Origin: Eubacterium sp. An11
GTDB lineage: Bacteria > Bacillota > Clostridia > Lachnospirales > Lachnospiraceae
Assembly (NCBI RefSeq): GCF_002161065.1
Contig: NZ_NFLV01000013.1
Location: 1-64,000, forward strand
Length of the DNA stretch: 64,000 nt
Direction of reading: 5' to 3'
Part shown: positions 25,191-34,864 of the stretch, one piece after another
Layout: the number at the start of each line of letters is the position of its first letter
Numbering within the stretch: position 1 is the first letter of the stretch
Notes under the pieces: model-generated
What the model was told of the DNA's origin: nothing
Seen by the model: the letters and a program-made list of their open reading frames with translations, nothing else
The model's database searches: none
Position numbers and translations under genes: made by a program

Positions 25191-26216
25191 TTATACATGT
25201 TCCAGCCAGACCCCGTGAGCAATTGACGGAATCGTCCTTCCCTCATTGGAAGATACCTGCGACAGCAGCGCTCCCGTCGGCACAAACAGCACCCTGTTCC
25301 ATTCCCCGGAAAACAGCTTCGGAAGGATCATGCCGGACAGGACCACTGCGGAACAGGCACAGCCGGAACCGCCGGCATGGGTATCCTGCTGTTCTTCATC
25401 ATAAATCTGCATACCGCAGTCCATATGATTGGCCGTAATATCCATTCCGTTTTCCCCCAGAAGAGAAAACAGAAGTTTCTGTCCCACAGCTCCCAGATCT
25501 CCGGTGACAATATGATCAAAATCCGAAACCTTCATCTGAAAATCTTCCAGACTCTGATAAATGGTATCGGCGGCCGCCGGAGCCATACACGCTCCCATAT
25601 TAAAAGGGTCCTGCACTCCGTAGTCTTTGATTTTTCCCGTGGTGATGCCGCGGATGACAACGCCGCCCTGTCCCGGCTGACCGGCTGCATTTCCCAGCAA
25701 AAAGGCTCCGGCTCCCGTCACCGTCCACGTGGCGCTGTAGGGGCGCTGATTTCCATATCCCAACGGGAACCGGAACTCTTTCTCTGCGCTGGCAAAATGG
25801 CTGGAACAGGCCGCCAGCGCCAGATCGGCAAAACCGCCGTTGACTGCCATGGCCGCCATGGACAGAGTCACACCAGCGCTGGAGCAGGCGCCGTACACCC
25901 CGTAATAGGGAATGTTCAGCTGCTTGATTCCAAATGAAGATGCGATCAGCTGTCCCAGCAGGTCTCCGCTGAAAGCCATCCGCACATCCTCCTTCTTCCT
26001 TCCGGCCTTTTTTAAGGCAATCTCGCAGGCAGACCTGATAAACTGGCTTTCGCTCTCCTCCCAGTTATCCTGCCCGAACAGAGGATCCTCCACAATGAGA
26101 TCTATGTTTTTTCCCAGCGGTCCTTCTCCCTCCTTACTGCCTCCCGTACAGGCATGACTGATAATCCTGACCGGTTCGCGAAAACGCACACTCTGTTTTC
26201 CTGCCATCTGATTCAT
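25191..26216 (-). CDS. spoVAD: stage V sporulation protein AD
   Basis: The soluble SpoVA subunit that binds dipicolinic acid; a thiolase/ketoacyl-synthase-like fold of 341 residues. Typical segments are PYYGVYGACSSAGVTLSMAAM, SSHFASAEKEFRFPLGYGNQRP, TGDLGAVGQ and the HAGGSGCACSA end. I chose the ATG at 26216 (MNQMAGKQSV), 8 bases after AAAGGTGG; an upstream in-frame ATG adds 26 residues with no site. It is followed closely by spoVAE. The spoVAC gene that normally precedes it is elsewhere in the window. Confidence 0.93.
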   Translation of the reverse strand: MNQMAGKQSVRFREPVRIISHACTGGSKEGEGPLGKNIDLIVEDPLFGQDNWEESESQFIRSACEIALKKAGRKKEDVRMAFSGDLLGQLIASSFGIKQLNIPYYGVYGACSSAGVTLSMAAMAVNGGFADLALAACSSHFASAEKEFRFPLGYGNQRPYSATWTVTGAGAFLLGNAAGQPGQGGVVIRGITTGKIKDYGVQDPFNMGACMAPAAADTIYQSLEDFQMKVSDFDHIVTGDLGAVGQKLLFSLLGENGMDITANHMDCGMQIYDEEQQDTHAGGSGCACSAVVLSGMILPKLFSGEWNRVLFVPTGALLSQVSSNEGRTIPSIAHGVWLEHV

Positions 26217-26345
26217 GGACACTACCACCTTTCTCTTTTTTATCTGCTGAAAGATAGCATTTACATTTTTTCGCAGAAATATGCCTGGCAGCAATCAGAT
26301 GACAGTAAAAAGAATCTCACAGGCGCCATATCTGCATTGCCAGGC

Positions 26346-26402
26346 GCAGTGCGATCCTTGCGGAGCGTTTTTTATTTCATAGGAATGCAATTTCCTATAA
26401 AA
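26346..26402. repeat. dispersed palindromic repeat, copy P2
   Basis: Nearly identical to 11108-11165: GCAGTGCGATC, then GCGGAGCGTTTTTTATTTC and a palindrome ATAGGAA-TGCAAT-TTCCTAT. Lies between the spoVAD promoter region and the ATPase terminator. The rest of 26217-26476 shows no gene. Confidence 0.75.
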
Positions 26403-26438
26403 AAATCCCCTGCCACATGTTTCCATATGACAGAGGAT
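26398..26438 (-). terminator. intrinsic terminator of the P-type ATPase gene
   Basis: The minus strand reads ATCCTCTGTC, a 14-base loop, GGCAGGGGAT, then seven T. It abuts palindromic repeat P2. Confidence 0.8.
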
Positions 26439-26476
26439 ACTGATACCATATATAATTTTTAATATGATTCTTGTTT

Positions 26477-29095
26477 TTATTTTCTTCTGGCGTCGAGAAT
26501 CACTTTCACGATCTGGATGATCAGAGTCGGGGCGAAAGCGAACAGAACGATCATACCCAGCTGTACGCCGGTCAGTGCCACAGTCTCAAAGAGACGTTCC
26601 ATAACCGGAACCAGAAGAACGATGGCCAGAAGAACCACGCCGGCGAAGAATGCCGCGATGGTCCACTTGTTCGAAGTCAGACCCAGCTTGAAGATGGACG
26701 CCTTGCCGCGGCAGTTAAAGCCGTGGAACAGACGCGCCAGTGTCAGTGTGGCAAATGCCATGGTGACCGCAGTCTGCGTGGATGTTGATAATCCGAAATA
26801 GAATGCGGACATGGTTGCGATACCGATCAGCAGGCCGTAATATCCAAGCTTCAGCAGGAAATCTTTGGTGAGGATTCCTTCGTTCGGATCACGAGGCGGT
26901 TCTTTAAGAAGGCTCTCATCCACTGGCTCCATACCGATGGCCAGTGCCGGCAGGGAGTCGGTCAGCAGGTTGATAAACAGCAGCTGCACCGGTGCCAGAG
27001 GAGTCGGCAGCCCCATCAGGGAGCAGTACAATACCACCAGGATACCCGCCATATTACCGGAAAGCAGGAACTGAATGGCATTCCGGATGTTCCGGTATAC
27101 GTTTCTTCCGAAAGATACTGCTTTAATGATTGTCGCAAAGTTATCATCGGCAAGAATCATAGCCGCCGCGTCTTTGGATACCTCCGTTCCGGTGATACCC
27201 ATGGCAACACCGATATCCGCCTTCTTGAGAGCCGGAGCATCGTTGACACCGTCACCGGTCATGGCAGTGATTCTGCCCTTTCTCTGCCATGCGTCCACGA
27301 TACGGATCTTGTTCTCCGGTGAAACACGGGCATAGACAGATACTTTCTCTAAAACATTATCAAGTTCTTCATCGGACATGGCATCAACTTCCTGTCCGGT
27401 CAGAGCCACATCTCCGTCGTGGAAAATACCGATCTGGCGGGCGATGGCCGCTGCGGTCACCTTATGGTCACCGGTGATCATCACTGTCTTAATGCCGGCG
27501 CTGGCTGCGTCTGCCACCGCTTTTTTGGACTCTTCTCTCGGCGGGTCCATCATGGCTGTAAGACCGATGAATGTGAAATCATTCTCATCATCCAGGGAGA
27601 GGGTATCGTCTTCCTCCACCTCTTTGATGGCAAAAGCCAGGACACGAAGACCATTTTCGGAAAATGCCTGATTCTGTCTGAGAATCTCTTCCCGGTCGTC
27701 CTCGGTCATTTCCCGGGTCTCTGTCTCGGTCATGATATAACGGGTTCTGTCCAGGAGCACATCGAGGGCTCCTTTGGTAAGGATGGTCGGAACGCCGTGA
27801 ATCCGGTATTTGGTACTCATCAGCTTCCGGTCAGAGTCAAATGGAATCTCTTCCATACGAGGCATCATGCTTCGGATATCTTCCTCCGTGATGTGCGCAT
27901 CATTGAGGCCGGCTCTTCTTGCCATGACAAGCAGGCTGTATTCCGTCGGATCACCGATCTCTTTTCCATCGTGGTTGGAAGAGTCGTTGTTGAGCACTGC
28001 TGTATAGAGGAAATACCGGTGCAGCGCCAGATGAAGGTCCATCTCCTCCGGCTTCATGCATCTGCCGCCGGTATATACGTCGGTAACGGTCATTTTATTC
28101 TGTGTGAGAGTTCCTGTTTTATCTGAACAGATGACAGAAACGCTTCCCAGACTTTCCACTGCCTTTAATTCTTTCATGATGGCATTCTCCGCCGCCATCT
28201 TGCCGGTTCCCATGGCCTGTACGATGGTAACGATGGATCCCAGCGCCTCAGGAATGGCCGCAACAGCCAGCGCCACTGCAAACAGCAGGGAATCCAGAAT
28301 CGGCATATCTCTGTACATGCTCAGGAAAAAGACAATGACACAGATAACCATAATGACAGCCGCCAGCTTCTTGCTGAACTCATCCAGACTCACCTGAAGC
28401 GGCGTCTTCTTTTCTTTGGTATCATTCATCAGGCCGGCGATCTTACCAATCTCCGTATTCATACCTGTTCCAGTGACCAGAACTTCCGCCCGGCCGTAAG
28501 TAACCAATGTTCCGGAATAAACCATATTCAGACGGTCTGCCAGCACTGCCTCTCCCTCGATATCCGCATCGGTCTTGTCAACACTGGCGGATTCTCCGGT
28601 CAGAGCACTCTCATTGACCTGCAGAGAATAGCAGTTAAGGATTCTTCCGTCTGCCGCCGTCATATCTCCGGCTTCCAGAAGAAGAATATCTCCCGGCACC
28701 ACCTGGGAAGAAGGAACCTCCGTGGTCTTTCCGTCACGCAATACTTTCGCATGAGGGGAAGAAAGCTGTTTTAAAGCCGCCAGAGACTTCTCCGCCTTCA
28801 GATACTGTACGGTTCCCAGTACGGCATTGAGGATCAGCACGGCAATGATAACAATGGTACTCTCCACATTTCCTGATATTAAGGAAATGATCGCCGCAAT
28901 GATCAAAATGATAACAAGGAAATCCGTAAACTGTTCCAGAAATACCTGATATCCTTTTTTTCTCGCCTGTTCTTCCAGAGCATTTTCTCCATACTCCTGT
29001 AAGCGCCGCGCCGCCTCTTCCGAAGAAAGGCCGCCTGGCTGCGCCTGCATCTGCTTCAGTAATTCATCCTGATGCATCTGGTACGTTTCTTTCAT
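26477..29095 (-). CDS. calcium-type P-type ATPase (P2A/PMCA-like)
   Basis: An ATP-driven cation pump of the plasma membrane, 872 residues. An N-terminal cation-ATPase domain (HQDELLKQM...GLSSEEAARRLQEYGENAL) leads into the transmembrane domain; the actuator loop has TGES. The membrane motif AAIPEAL replaces the common PEGLP. The phosphorylation site is CSDKTGTLTQNKM; the hinge is TGDGVNDAPALKKADIGVAMG. About ten membrane helices. I chose the ATG at 29095 (MKETYQMHQDE), served by AGGAGG. Calcium export is the most likely role; other divalent cations are possible. Confidence 0.9.
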   Translation of the reverse strand: MKETYQMHQDELLKQMQAQPGGLSSEEAARRLQEYGENALEEQARKKGYQVFLEQFTDFLVIILIIAAIISLISGNVESTIVIIAVLILNAVLGTVQYLKAEKSLAALKQLSSPHAKVLRDGKTTEVPSSQVVPGDILLLEAGDMTAADGRILNCYSLQVNESALTGESASVDKTDADIEGEAVLADRLNMVYSGTLVTYGRAEVLVTGTGMNTEIGKIAGLMNDTKEKKTPLQVSLDEFSKKLAAVIMVICVIVFFLSMYRDMPILDSLLFAVALAVAAIPEALGSIVTIVQAMGTGKMAAENAIMKELKAVESLGSVSVICSDKTGTLTQNKMTVTDVYTGGRCMKPEEMDLHLALHRYFLYTAVLNNDSSNHDGKEIGDPTEYSLLVMARRAGLNDAHITEEDIRSMMPRMEEIPFDSDRKLMSTKYRIHGVPTILTKGALDVLLDRTRYIMTETETREMTEDDREEILRQNQAFSENGLRVLAFAIKEVEEDDTLSLDDENDFTFIGLTAMMDPPREESKKAVADAASAGIKTVMITGDHKVTAAAIARQIGIFHDGDVALTGQEVDAMSDEELDNVLEKVSVYARVSPENKIRIVDAWQRKGRITAMTGDGVNDAPALKKADIGVAMGITGTEVSKDAAAMILADDNFATIIKAVSFGRNVYRNIRNAIQFLLSGNMAGILVVLYCSLMGLPTPLAPVQLLFINLLTDSLPALAIGMEPVDESLLKEPPRDPNEGILTKDFLLKLGYYGLLIGIATMSAFYFGLSTSTQTAVTMAFATLTLARLFHGFNCRGKASIFKLGLTSNKWTIAAFFAGVVLLAIVLLVPVMERLFETVALTGVQLGMIVLFAFAPTLIIQIVKVILDARRK

Positions 29096-29478
29096 CAGAA
29101 AACCTCCTAGTTTTGTTTTGCAATTTTCCTCCATAGAACAAAAAAGACTTTTCGTGTATAACAAGTATACACAAAAAGTCTGATTCAACATCGTAAATGC
29201 TGCATAGATTCCGGATTACTTCTGTAATCGTACTGACGAAACACTATGACATGTCCTGTCCCGGACATGCAACTACTCCCTTTTTGCTCTTTTCGGTCTA
29301 TTGTGTTGTTTCATACCTTATTTTATTCAAAAAATCCCCGCTGTCAATAATTCTTTTCATTTTTTTCCTGTTTTTCGCCGCTTTTGTGGAAATTGCCGGG
29401 AAATCCGGGGAAGATATTTCCGGCCATTCCCGGAAATATCCACCGGGACATCTGACAGATCCTAAACATACCCGCCTC
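29096..29478. other. intergenic leader with two long perfect hairpins
   Basis: No gene seen. A 16-pair palindrome (about 29146-29181; AGACTTTT.GTGTATA against TATACAC.AAAAGTCT) lies about 50 bases before the ATPase ATG. On the minus strand it is followed by six T, so it can act as a terminator or attenuator in the ATPase leader. A second perfect hairpin, GATATTTCCGG-CCATT-CCGGAAATATC (29413-29440, plus one extra C), lies just past truA and has no T run. Confidence 0.55.
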
Positions 29479-30216
29479 TCAGTAATCCACTTTCATGAGG
29501 CAGAGACCGCCCGGAGGCGCCGTCGGCCCTGCCAGCTGGCGGTTCCTGGCTTCCAGAATCTCCGGCATCTGCTCCGGCTCCATCTTTCCTCTGCCCACTT
29601 CCAACAGCGTGCCGGTGAGGATGCGCACCATATTCTGGAGAAATCCGGTGCCGTGGAAATTAAAATAAATGAAGCCTCCCTTGCGGATAATTTCAATTTT
29701 ATCGACCACGCGCACTGTGGACTTTTTCATCCTGGGATTGCCGCAGAAGCTTTTATAATCATGCTTCCCCTCCAGATAGGCGGCCGCGCGCCGCATCCTC
29801 TCCACATCCGGGTGGTAATCAAGGACCGTGACATACTTGCGCTGAAAAACCGGTTTCACCGGTCCGTCAAAACAGGTATAACAGTAAAGTTTGCCCACCG
29901 CTTTGTATCTGGCGTGGAACCGCTCCGCCGCCTCCCTCACTTCTTTCACCGCAATGTCATCGGGCAGATAGCGGTTCATATAATCCCGGATTTCTTCCGG
30001 AGACAGGCGGGTATCCATCACCGCGTTGGCGGTCATTGCTTTCGCGTGTACGCCGGCGTCTGTCCGTCCCGCTCCGATCACATCAATCTCCTCTCCGCAC
30101 ATCCTGGACAGCACATTTTCCAATTTACCCTGGATCGTGTCTCTGTCCGGCTGATGTTCCCAGCCATAGTAACGGCTTCCGTCATAACAAATGATCATCT
30201 TATAATTTTTCTTCAT
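29479..30216 (-). CDS. truA: tRNA pseudouridine(38-40) synthase
   Basis: Converts U38-U40 of tRNA anticodon arms to pseudouridine. 245 residues, normal. The catalytic aspartate lies in GAGRTDAGVHA (about residue 53). RYKAVGKLYCYTCFDG, GKHDYKSFC and the late NMVRILTGTLLEVGRGK are typical. The ATG at 30216 opens with the expected MIICYDGSRYYGWEHQP. Stands alone on the minus strand, upstream of the ATPase. Confidence 0.95.
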   Translation of the reverse strand: MKKNYKMIICYDGSRYYGWEHQPDRDTIQGKLENVLSRMCGEEIDVIGAGRTDAGVHAKAMTANAVMDTRLSPEEIRDYMNRYLPDDIAVKEVREAAERFHARYKAVGKLYCYTCFDGPVKPVFQRKYVTVLDYHPDVERMRRAAAYLEGKHDYKSFCGNPRMKKSTVRVVDKIEIIRKGGFIYFNFHGTGFLQNMVRILTGTLLEVGRGKMEPEQMPEILEARNRQLAGPTAPPGGLCLMKVDY

Positions 30217-30480
30217 GATATTCTCCGTTCTGATTTATTTTTATGAAAACACGCGCCGTTTCGGAAGAACCTGCGCTGTTTTGTTGAAAAAGTACGTTTT
30301 CACAAGATACTTCTCTTTGTATAATCCCTCCTGTTTTACTATGATACCACACTTTCCGCCGGATTGACGTCAAAAATCTGTCGTTTTCTGTTTTGTCATG
30401 TCAAAATTGCATAATTTTTTTCTTTTTTTCGCGGTCTTTTCTCATCATAATGTAGCTTATTTATGCCGTTTTTTGGATAT

Positions 30481-30499
30481 TCACAACTTATAGTTGTGA
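30481..30499. promoter_or_regulatory. candidate operator dyad upstream of the unknown membrane protein
   Basis: A perfect seven-base dyad, TCACAAC-TTATA-GTTGTGA, lies about 22 bases upstream of the promoter -35. Its size and symmetry suit a dimeric regulator. Its position upstream of the -35 would suit an activator. Confidence 0.45.
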
Positions 30500-30520
30500 T
30501 AATGATGAATTCTTGTTGTT

Positions 30521-30548
30521 TTTACAAATTTCTTTCAAATGTTACAAT
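30521..30548 (+). promoter_or_regulatory. promoter of the unknown membrane protein gene
   Basis: TTTACA (30521-30526), a 16-base spacer, TACAAT (30543-30548) with TG one base before it. Transcription would start near 30555. Confidence 0.55.
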
Positions 30549-30552
30549 ATCC

Positions 30553-30586
30553 TTATCATCAAGCAGAGGGAAACAGTGCTTGATAA
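30553..30586 (+). promoter_or_regulatory. 5'-terminal mRNA stem-loop
   Basis: TTATCATCAAGCA pairs with TGCTTGATAA (one bulge) around an 11-base loop, right at the predicted 5' end of the message. Such 5' hairpins are known to stabilise highly expressed bacterial mRNAs. Confidence 0.45.
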
Positions 30587-30622
30587 CAAACATATTCATA
30601 CATGTATAAGGAGGAGATTGTT

Positions 30623-31525
30623 ATGAGTATTATCAACTTGATCGCTGCTTTTGGCGGTGGCGCATTTGCTGCATCAATCGGTGCTCTGCCAGCATTTATC
30701 ATGACTGGTGTGTTCGCTGTTGTTGGTGCCGTTGCTGGTATGTGTGGAGCAGGCGATGCTTCCAACATCCTTGTTAACTATTTCGCATTTGGTTCTTTCT
30801 TCGGACCACACATCGCATTCGCCGGTGGTGTTGCAGCTGCAGCATACGCTAAGAAAAAAGGTGTCAGCGAGAACGGTGCTGATATCGCTACAGCATGTGC
30901 AGGCTTCAATGCTCCTGACGTTCTGATCGTCGGTGGTGTATTTGGTGTTATCGGTTTCTTATTCAAAGAGCTGGTTGTTATGAACCTCTTTGCAGGAACC
31001 ATTTCCCCACGTCTCGTAACAGACGCACCTGGAATCACAGTATTCTGTTCCGCTATCTTAGTTCGTCTGGTATTCGGCGGCAAGCTCAGAACAGGCGACA
31101 AAGTTGCCAGCCAGGGCGGTGCGTTCGGTAACACGATCGTGATCGGTATCTGCTACAGCTTAGTAGTTGCTGGTGTGTACTTTGCAGGTCTTGAAGTTGT
31201 TCCGATTGAGACATTCGGTGGACTTTACCACGTATTGATCTTCGGTATGGCAGCAGTTGGCTTAATCTTTGCTGAGATCGGACAGCCATTCTTCGGATGC
31301 CACCATATCGTTATCATCGCTGCTGAGACAGCAGTACAGTGCTACAACAACACAGGAAATGTTTGGATGGCTCTGATCATGGCTATTATCTTCGGTACCA
31401 TTTCCGCAGTTATTTGTGACGTTGAGACTAACCTTATTAACTCCGGTACCGATTCCCACATCGATGGTCCTGCATGTGCAATCTTTATCATGACCTTCGT
31501 TGTAAATGCTTGTTTCCCAGCATAA
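30623..31525 (+). CDS. conserved polytopic membrane protein of unknown function
   Basis: 300 residues from the ATG at 30623 (AAGGAGGAG 7 bases upstream). Nearly the whole chain is hydrophobic: I count eight or nine membrane segments, with Gly/Ala-rich helices near the start (LIAAFGGGAFAASIGALPAF; FGSFFGPHIAFAGGVAAAA). Conserved-looking polar spots are GAGDASNILV, FGPHIAF, GFNAPDVLIVGG, GQPFFGCHHIVIIAAETA and DSHIDGPACAIF. It resembles proteins labelled permease or DUF7973 in gut anaerobes; no substrate is known. Codons are strongly biased (GGT, GCT, GTT, CGT), unlike neighbours, and with the 5' hairpin and strong terminator this suggests very high expression. Confidence 0.8.
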   Translation: MSIINLIAAFGGGAFAASIGALPAFIMTGVFAVVGAVAGMCGAGDASNILVNYFAFGSFFGPHIAFAGGVAAAAYAKKKGVSENGADIATACAGFNAPDVLIVGGVFGVIGFLFKELVVMNLFAGTISPRLVTDAPGITVFCSAILVRLVFGGKLRTGDKVASQGGAFGNTIVIGICYSLVVAGVYFAGLEVVPIETFGGLYHVLIFGMAAVGLIFAEIGQPFFGCHHIVIIAAETAVQCYNNTGNVWMALIMAIIFGTISAVICDVETNLINSGTDSHIDGPACAIFIMTFVVNACFPA

Positions 31526-31565
31526 TAACATTTTACAGATCATATTACAAGTCAGTGAAATACAT

Positions 31566-31595
31566 AAAAAAGACCCTCTTTCGAGGGTCTTTTTT
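31566..31595. terminator. bidirectional intrinsic terminator between the membrane protein and nagA
   Basis: AAAAAAGACCCTC-TTTC-GAGGGTCTTTTTT: a 13-pair perfect stem with T runs on both strands. It can end the membrane-protein transcript on plus and the nagBA transcript on minus. Confidence 0.92.
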
Positions 31596-31679
31596 ATGTC
31601 CTTTTATATTCTGTCAGATATTTTCCTGTTATTCTCTGTCCGTCCGTCTCTCTTATCTGACAAAAACACTCTTATGCTC

Positions 31680-32918
31680 TTAACGTCTGATAACACAGCC
31701 GTCTTTTATAACCATCTGAAGTTCCAGCTCATCATTCCAAAGTACCAGATCCGCTTTCTTTCCCGGCGTCAGGGAGCCGTAATCTGCTTCCTCCCCGAGA
31801 CTTTTTGCCGGATGGATCGTGGCACAGGCGATGGCCGTCTCCAGAGGAATATCCATCGTTTTCACCGCGGTCCGCACGCAATCCGGAAGAGTTGTCACAG
31901 AGCCTGCCAGCGAACCATCGGATACCAGTGTGGCATGATTGCCGCGTACCTGCACGTCCTGACCGCCGAGGGTGTAAATGCCATCCGGCATTCCCGCTGC
32001 CCGCATACTGTCACTGATAAAAATCATGCGCTCTTTCCCCATGAGGGAGAATGCTCCGCGAACTGCCGACGGATGGATGTGCACGCCGTCGCAGATGATC
32101 TCTGCCATCACATGACTGCTGTCCGCCGCCGCTCCTATGACGCCCGGCGCCCGGTGAGTGAACGGAGGCATGGCGTTATACATATGGACCAGATGATTGG
32201 CTCCCGCGTCAAAGGCGGAAAGGGCCGAATCATAATCCGCGTTGGTATGAGCCAGGGAAACTGACATCTCATCGCTGACATCCTGAATAAACTGCTCCGC
32301 CTGCTCTCTTGATACTTCCTCCGGAGCAAGACCGATGAACTTCACCAGACCGTTGGCGGCCTTCTGGAACCTTCTGCAGATATCCGCGTCGCAGGCCAGG
32401 ATATACTGCGCGTCCTGGGCGCCTTTTTTCACCGGACTGATGAACGGACCTTCCATGTTGACCCCCAGCAGATCGGCCAGAGACGCCGCTTCTGTCCGCC
32501 TGCGGGCACGAAGTTCCGGATCGGCTTCCCCGTCCGCCTCGCTTTTTCTCCGCTCTTCCTCTTTTTTAAAGGCGGCGCCGTTCCCGAGGATCTGCACCAG
32601 CTCTTCCACCGGGAGAGTCATGGTTGCCGGCGCGATGGCCGTCACGCCGATGGACGCCTCATAACGGGCGATCTCCTCCACCGCCTCCCTGGTCCCGTCA
32701 CAGAAATCATATCCTTTGCATCCGTGAAAATGCAGATCGATCATTCCCGGAAAACAATAACATCCCTGTCCATCAATCTGTTCCTCTTCCGCTCCGAGGA
32801 TCTCTTTTGGAATCTCTCTTCCGGTAAATACCTGCTCGATTCTGTCGTCCCGAAGCAGTACGGCGCCGGGAACGAACTTCTCTTCTTCCGTAAATACACT
32901 TACATTATAAATAATCAT
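31680..32918 (-). CDS. nagA: N-acetylglucosamine-6-phosphate deacetylase
   Basis: Removes acetate from GlcNAc-6-phosphate, giving glucosamine-6-phosphate for NagB. An amidohydrolase of 412 residues from the ATG at 32918 (GGAG 6 bases before). Metal and active-site motifs: DLHFHGCKGYDF, GVNMEGPFIS, SLAHTNADYD, NHLVHMYNAM, CDGVHIHP and the catalytic aspartate in FISDSM. A charged insertion of about 28 residues (roughly 128-155, rich in Glu, Lys and Arg) interrupts the usual sequence between two conserved strands. It follows nagB with an 80-base gap holding a long hairpin. Confidence 0.93.
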   Translation of the reverse strand: MIIYNVSVFTEEEKFVPGAVLLRDDRIEQVFTGREIPKEILGAEEEQIDGQGCYCFPGMIDLHFHGCKGYDFCDGTREAVEEIARYEASIGVTAIAPATMTLPVEELVQILGNGAAFKKEEERRKSEADGEADPELRARRRTEAASLADLLGVNMEGPFISPVKKGAQDAQYILACDADICRRFQKAANGLVKFIGLAPEEVSREQAEQFIQDVSDEMSVSLAHTNADYDSALSAFDAGANHLVHMYNAMPPFTHRAPGVIGAAADSSHVMAEIICDGVHIHPSAVRGAFSLMGKERMIFISDSMRAAGMPDGIYTLGGQDVQVRGNHATLVSDGSLAGSVTTLPDCVRTAVKTMDIPLETAIACATIHPAKSLGEEADYGSLTPGKKADLVLWNDELELQMVIKDGCVIRR

Positions 32919-32931
32919 TGTAATCTCCATT

Positions 32932-32967
32932 CTGCCGCCTGTGACAGTCCATTGTCACAGGCGGCAG
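32932..32967. other. long inverted repeat between nagB and nagA
   Basis: A 15-base arm (CTGCCGCCTGTGACA) and its exact reverse complement flank a 6-base loop, directly before the nagA ribosome site. No T run follows, so it is more likely an mRNA processing, stability or translation-control hairpin than a terminator. Confidence 0.65.
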
Positions 32968-32998
32968 CAAAAGTCAAATACTGTCTGTATCCCTTTAT

Positions 32999-33790
<792 letters not shown>

Positions 33791-33868
33791 CTATTTTTTA
33801 ATTAAATTAACCAGACAATCTTTATTATTTTATTTTCTTAATCATAGCTGCATTTTTTCTTTTTATAT

Positions 33869-34864
33869 TTATTCGTCATGATGGCTTCCGCTGTGATGTC
33901 CCTGATTTTGTCCCCGGTTTTGCTGTCCACCGCTCTGCCGTCCACTTCCCTGTCCGCCGCTGTGATGCTGTTCCCGGCCGCCGCCGTGTTCTCTGTCGTC
34001 TTCTCCTCCCTGATATCTCCATCCGCCGGCTGTGCCGTCCGCATCTTCCTGCTCTGCGGTACTGCCCTCCGACGGATCAGCCTGTCCCGGCGACAGCGTT
34101 TCTATCCGCTCACGGATCTCTCTCATGGTCATCCCCCGTACTTCATCCACTGTCACATCCGGATCCAGCTTCTTAAGCTCGAGATACGCCCTGTATTTTC
34201 CGCAGGAAAGCCCCTCCTCATGGGCGGCCGTTATCTCTTCCTCATCGGCATGATAACAATGCATGTTTTTCTCCTGCGCCGTACAGGATTCCATATCTGA
34301 AAGGATTTTCTTCTGCTGATCTTCATCATAACCGGCCACTGCGATGGACACAAAATCTTCCTCTGACCGGTAATCCGCAAAATCCTCACTGTCCACAATG
34401 GCCCGAAAGGCGTCCATATATTTCATAAACCGGACATGCAGCTGGTCTGCCAGCTTCTGCCCGTCCTCATTATACGCCTTCACAGAGATTACCGTGTCAA
34501 ATCTGTTGATGTTTAATTCAATGGACGGATTGACGTCGATGCTGATCACCGCCGTCGCTGAAAAATAAAACCGATATCCTGCCGCAGCCAGTACGATGAA
34601 AAAAAGGCAGGCGGCGGCTGAGAGCCATTTTCCGTACATCCGGCGGCCGCGCGCTTTTTCAGAAGCCGATGCTCTCGGCTCCAAATCCTGTGACTTTGCC
34701 GCCGGGGTATGGTTTTTCGCCTTCGGTTCCTGCGTCTGCGCACCCGCAACCTGCATTTTTGCCTCCTGCGCCTGCATTTCACGGAGAAGAAACTCCCTGG
34801 TCCTATCCTTCAGTTGTTCTTCCGCCCGGACTTCATCAAAGGCTTTTTTTATTCTGGTTTTCAT
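33869..34864 (-). CDS. membrane anti-sigma factor, RsgI-like
   Basis: 331 residues from the ATG at 34864 (GGGAGG 8 bases upstream). Residues 1-70 are cytoplasmic and helical (sigma-binding by analogy), about 75-100 is a single membrane helix, and 105-270 is an extracellular region opening with VISIDVNPSIELNINRFDTV, the signature of the RsgI extracellular domain. The last 60 residues are low-complexity Gly/Gln/His (ending GHHSGSHHDE). Its start overlaps the ECF sigma gene by 29 bases, the classic arrangement for a cognate pair. It should hold the sigma factor until an envelope signal arrives. Confidence 0.82.
   Translation of the reverse strand: MKTRIKKAFDEVRAEEQLKDRTREFLLREMQAQEAKMQVAGAQTQEPKAKNHTPAAKSQDLEPRASASEKARGRRMYGKWLSAAACLFFIVLAAAGYRFYFSATAVISIDVNPSIELNINRFDTVISVKAYNEDGQKLADQLHVRFMKYMDAFRAIVDSEDFADYRSEEDFVSIAVAGYDEDQQKKILSDMESCTAQEKNMHCYHADEEEITAAHEEGLSCGKYRAYLELKKLDPDVTVDEVRGMTMREIRERIETLSPGQADPSEGSTAEQEDADGTAGGWRYQGGEDDREHGGGREQHHSGGQGSGRQSGGQQNRGQNQGHHSGSHHDE

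Noticed and set aside
29197-30246. A 349-codon plus-strand open frame
   Set aside because: It is the antisense shadow of truA and its upstream region; truA on the other strand has all family motifs.
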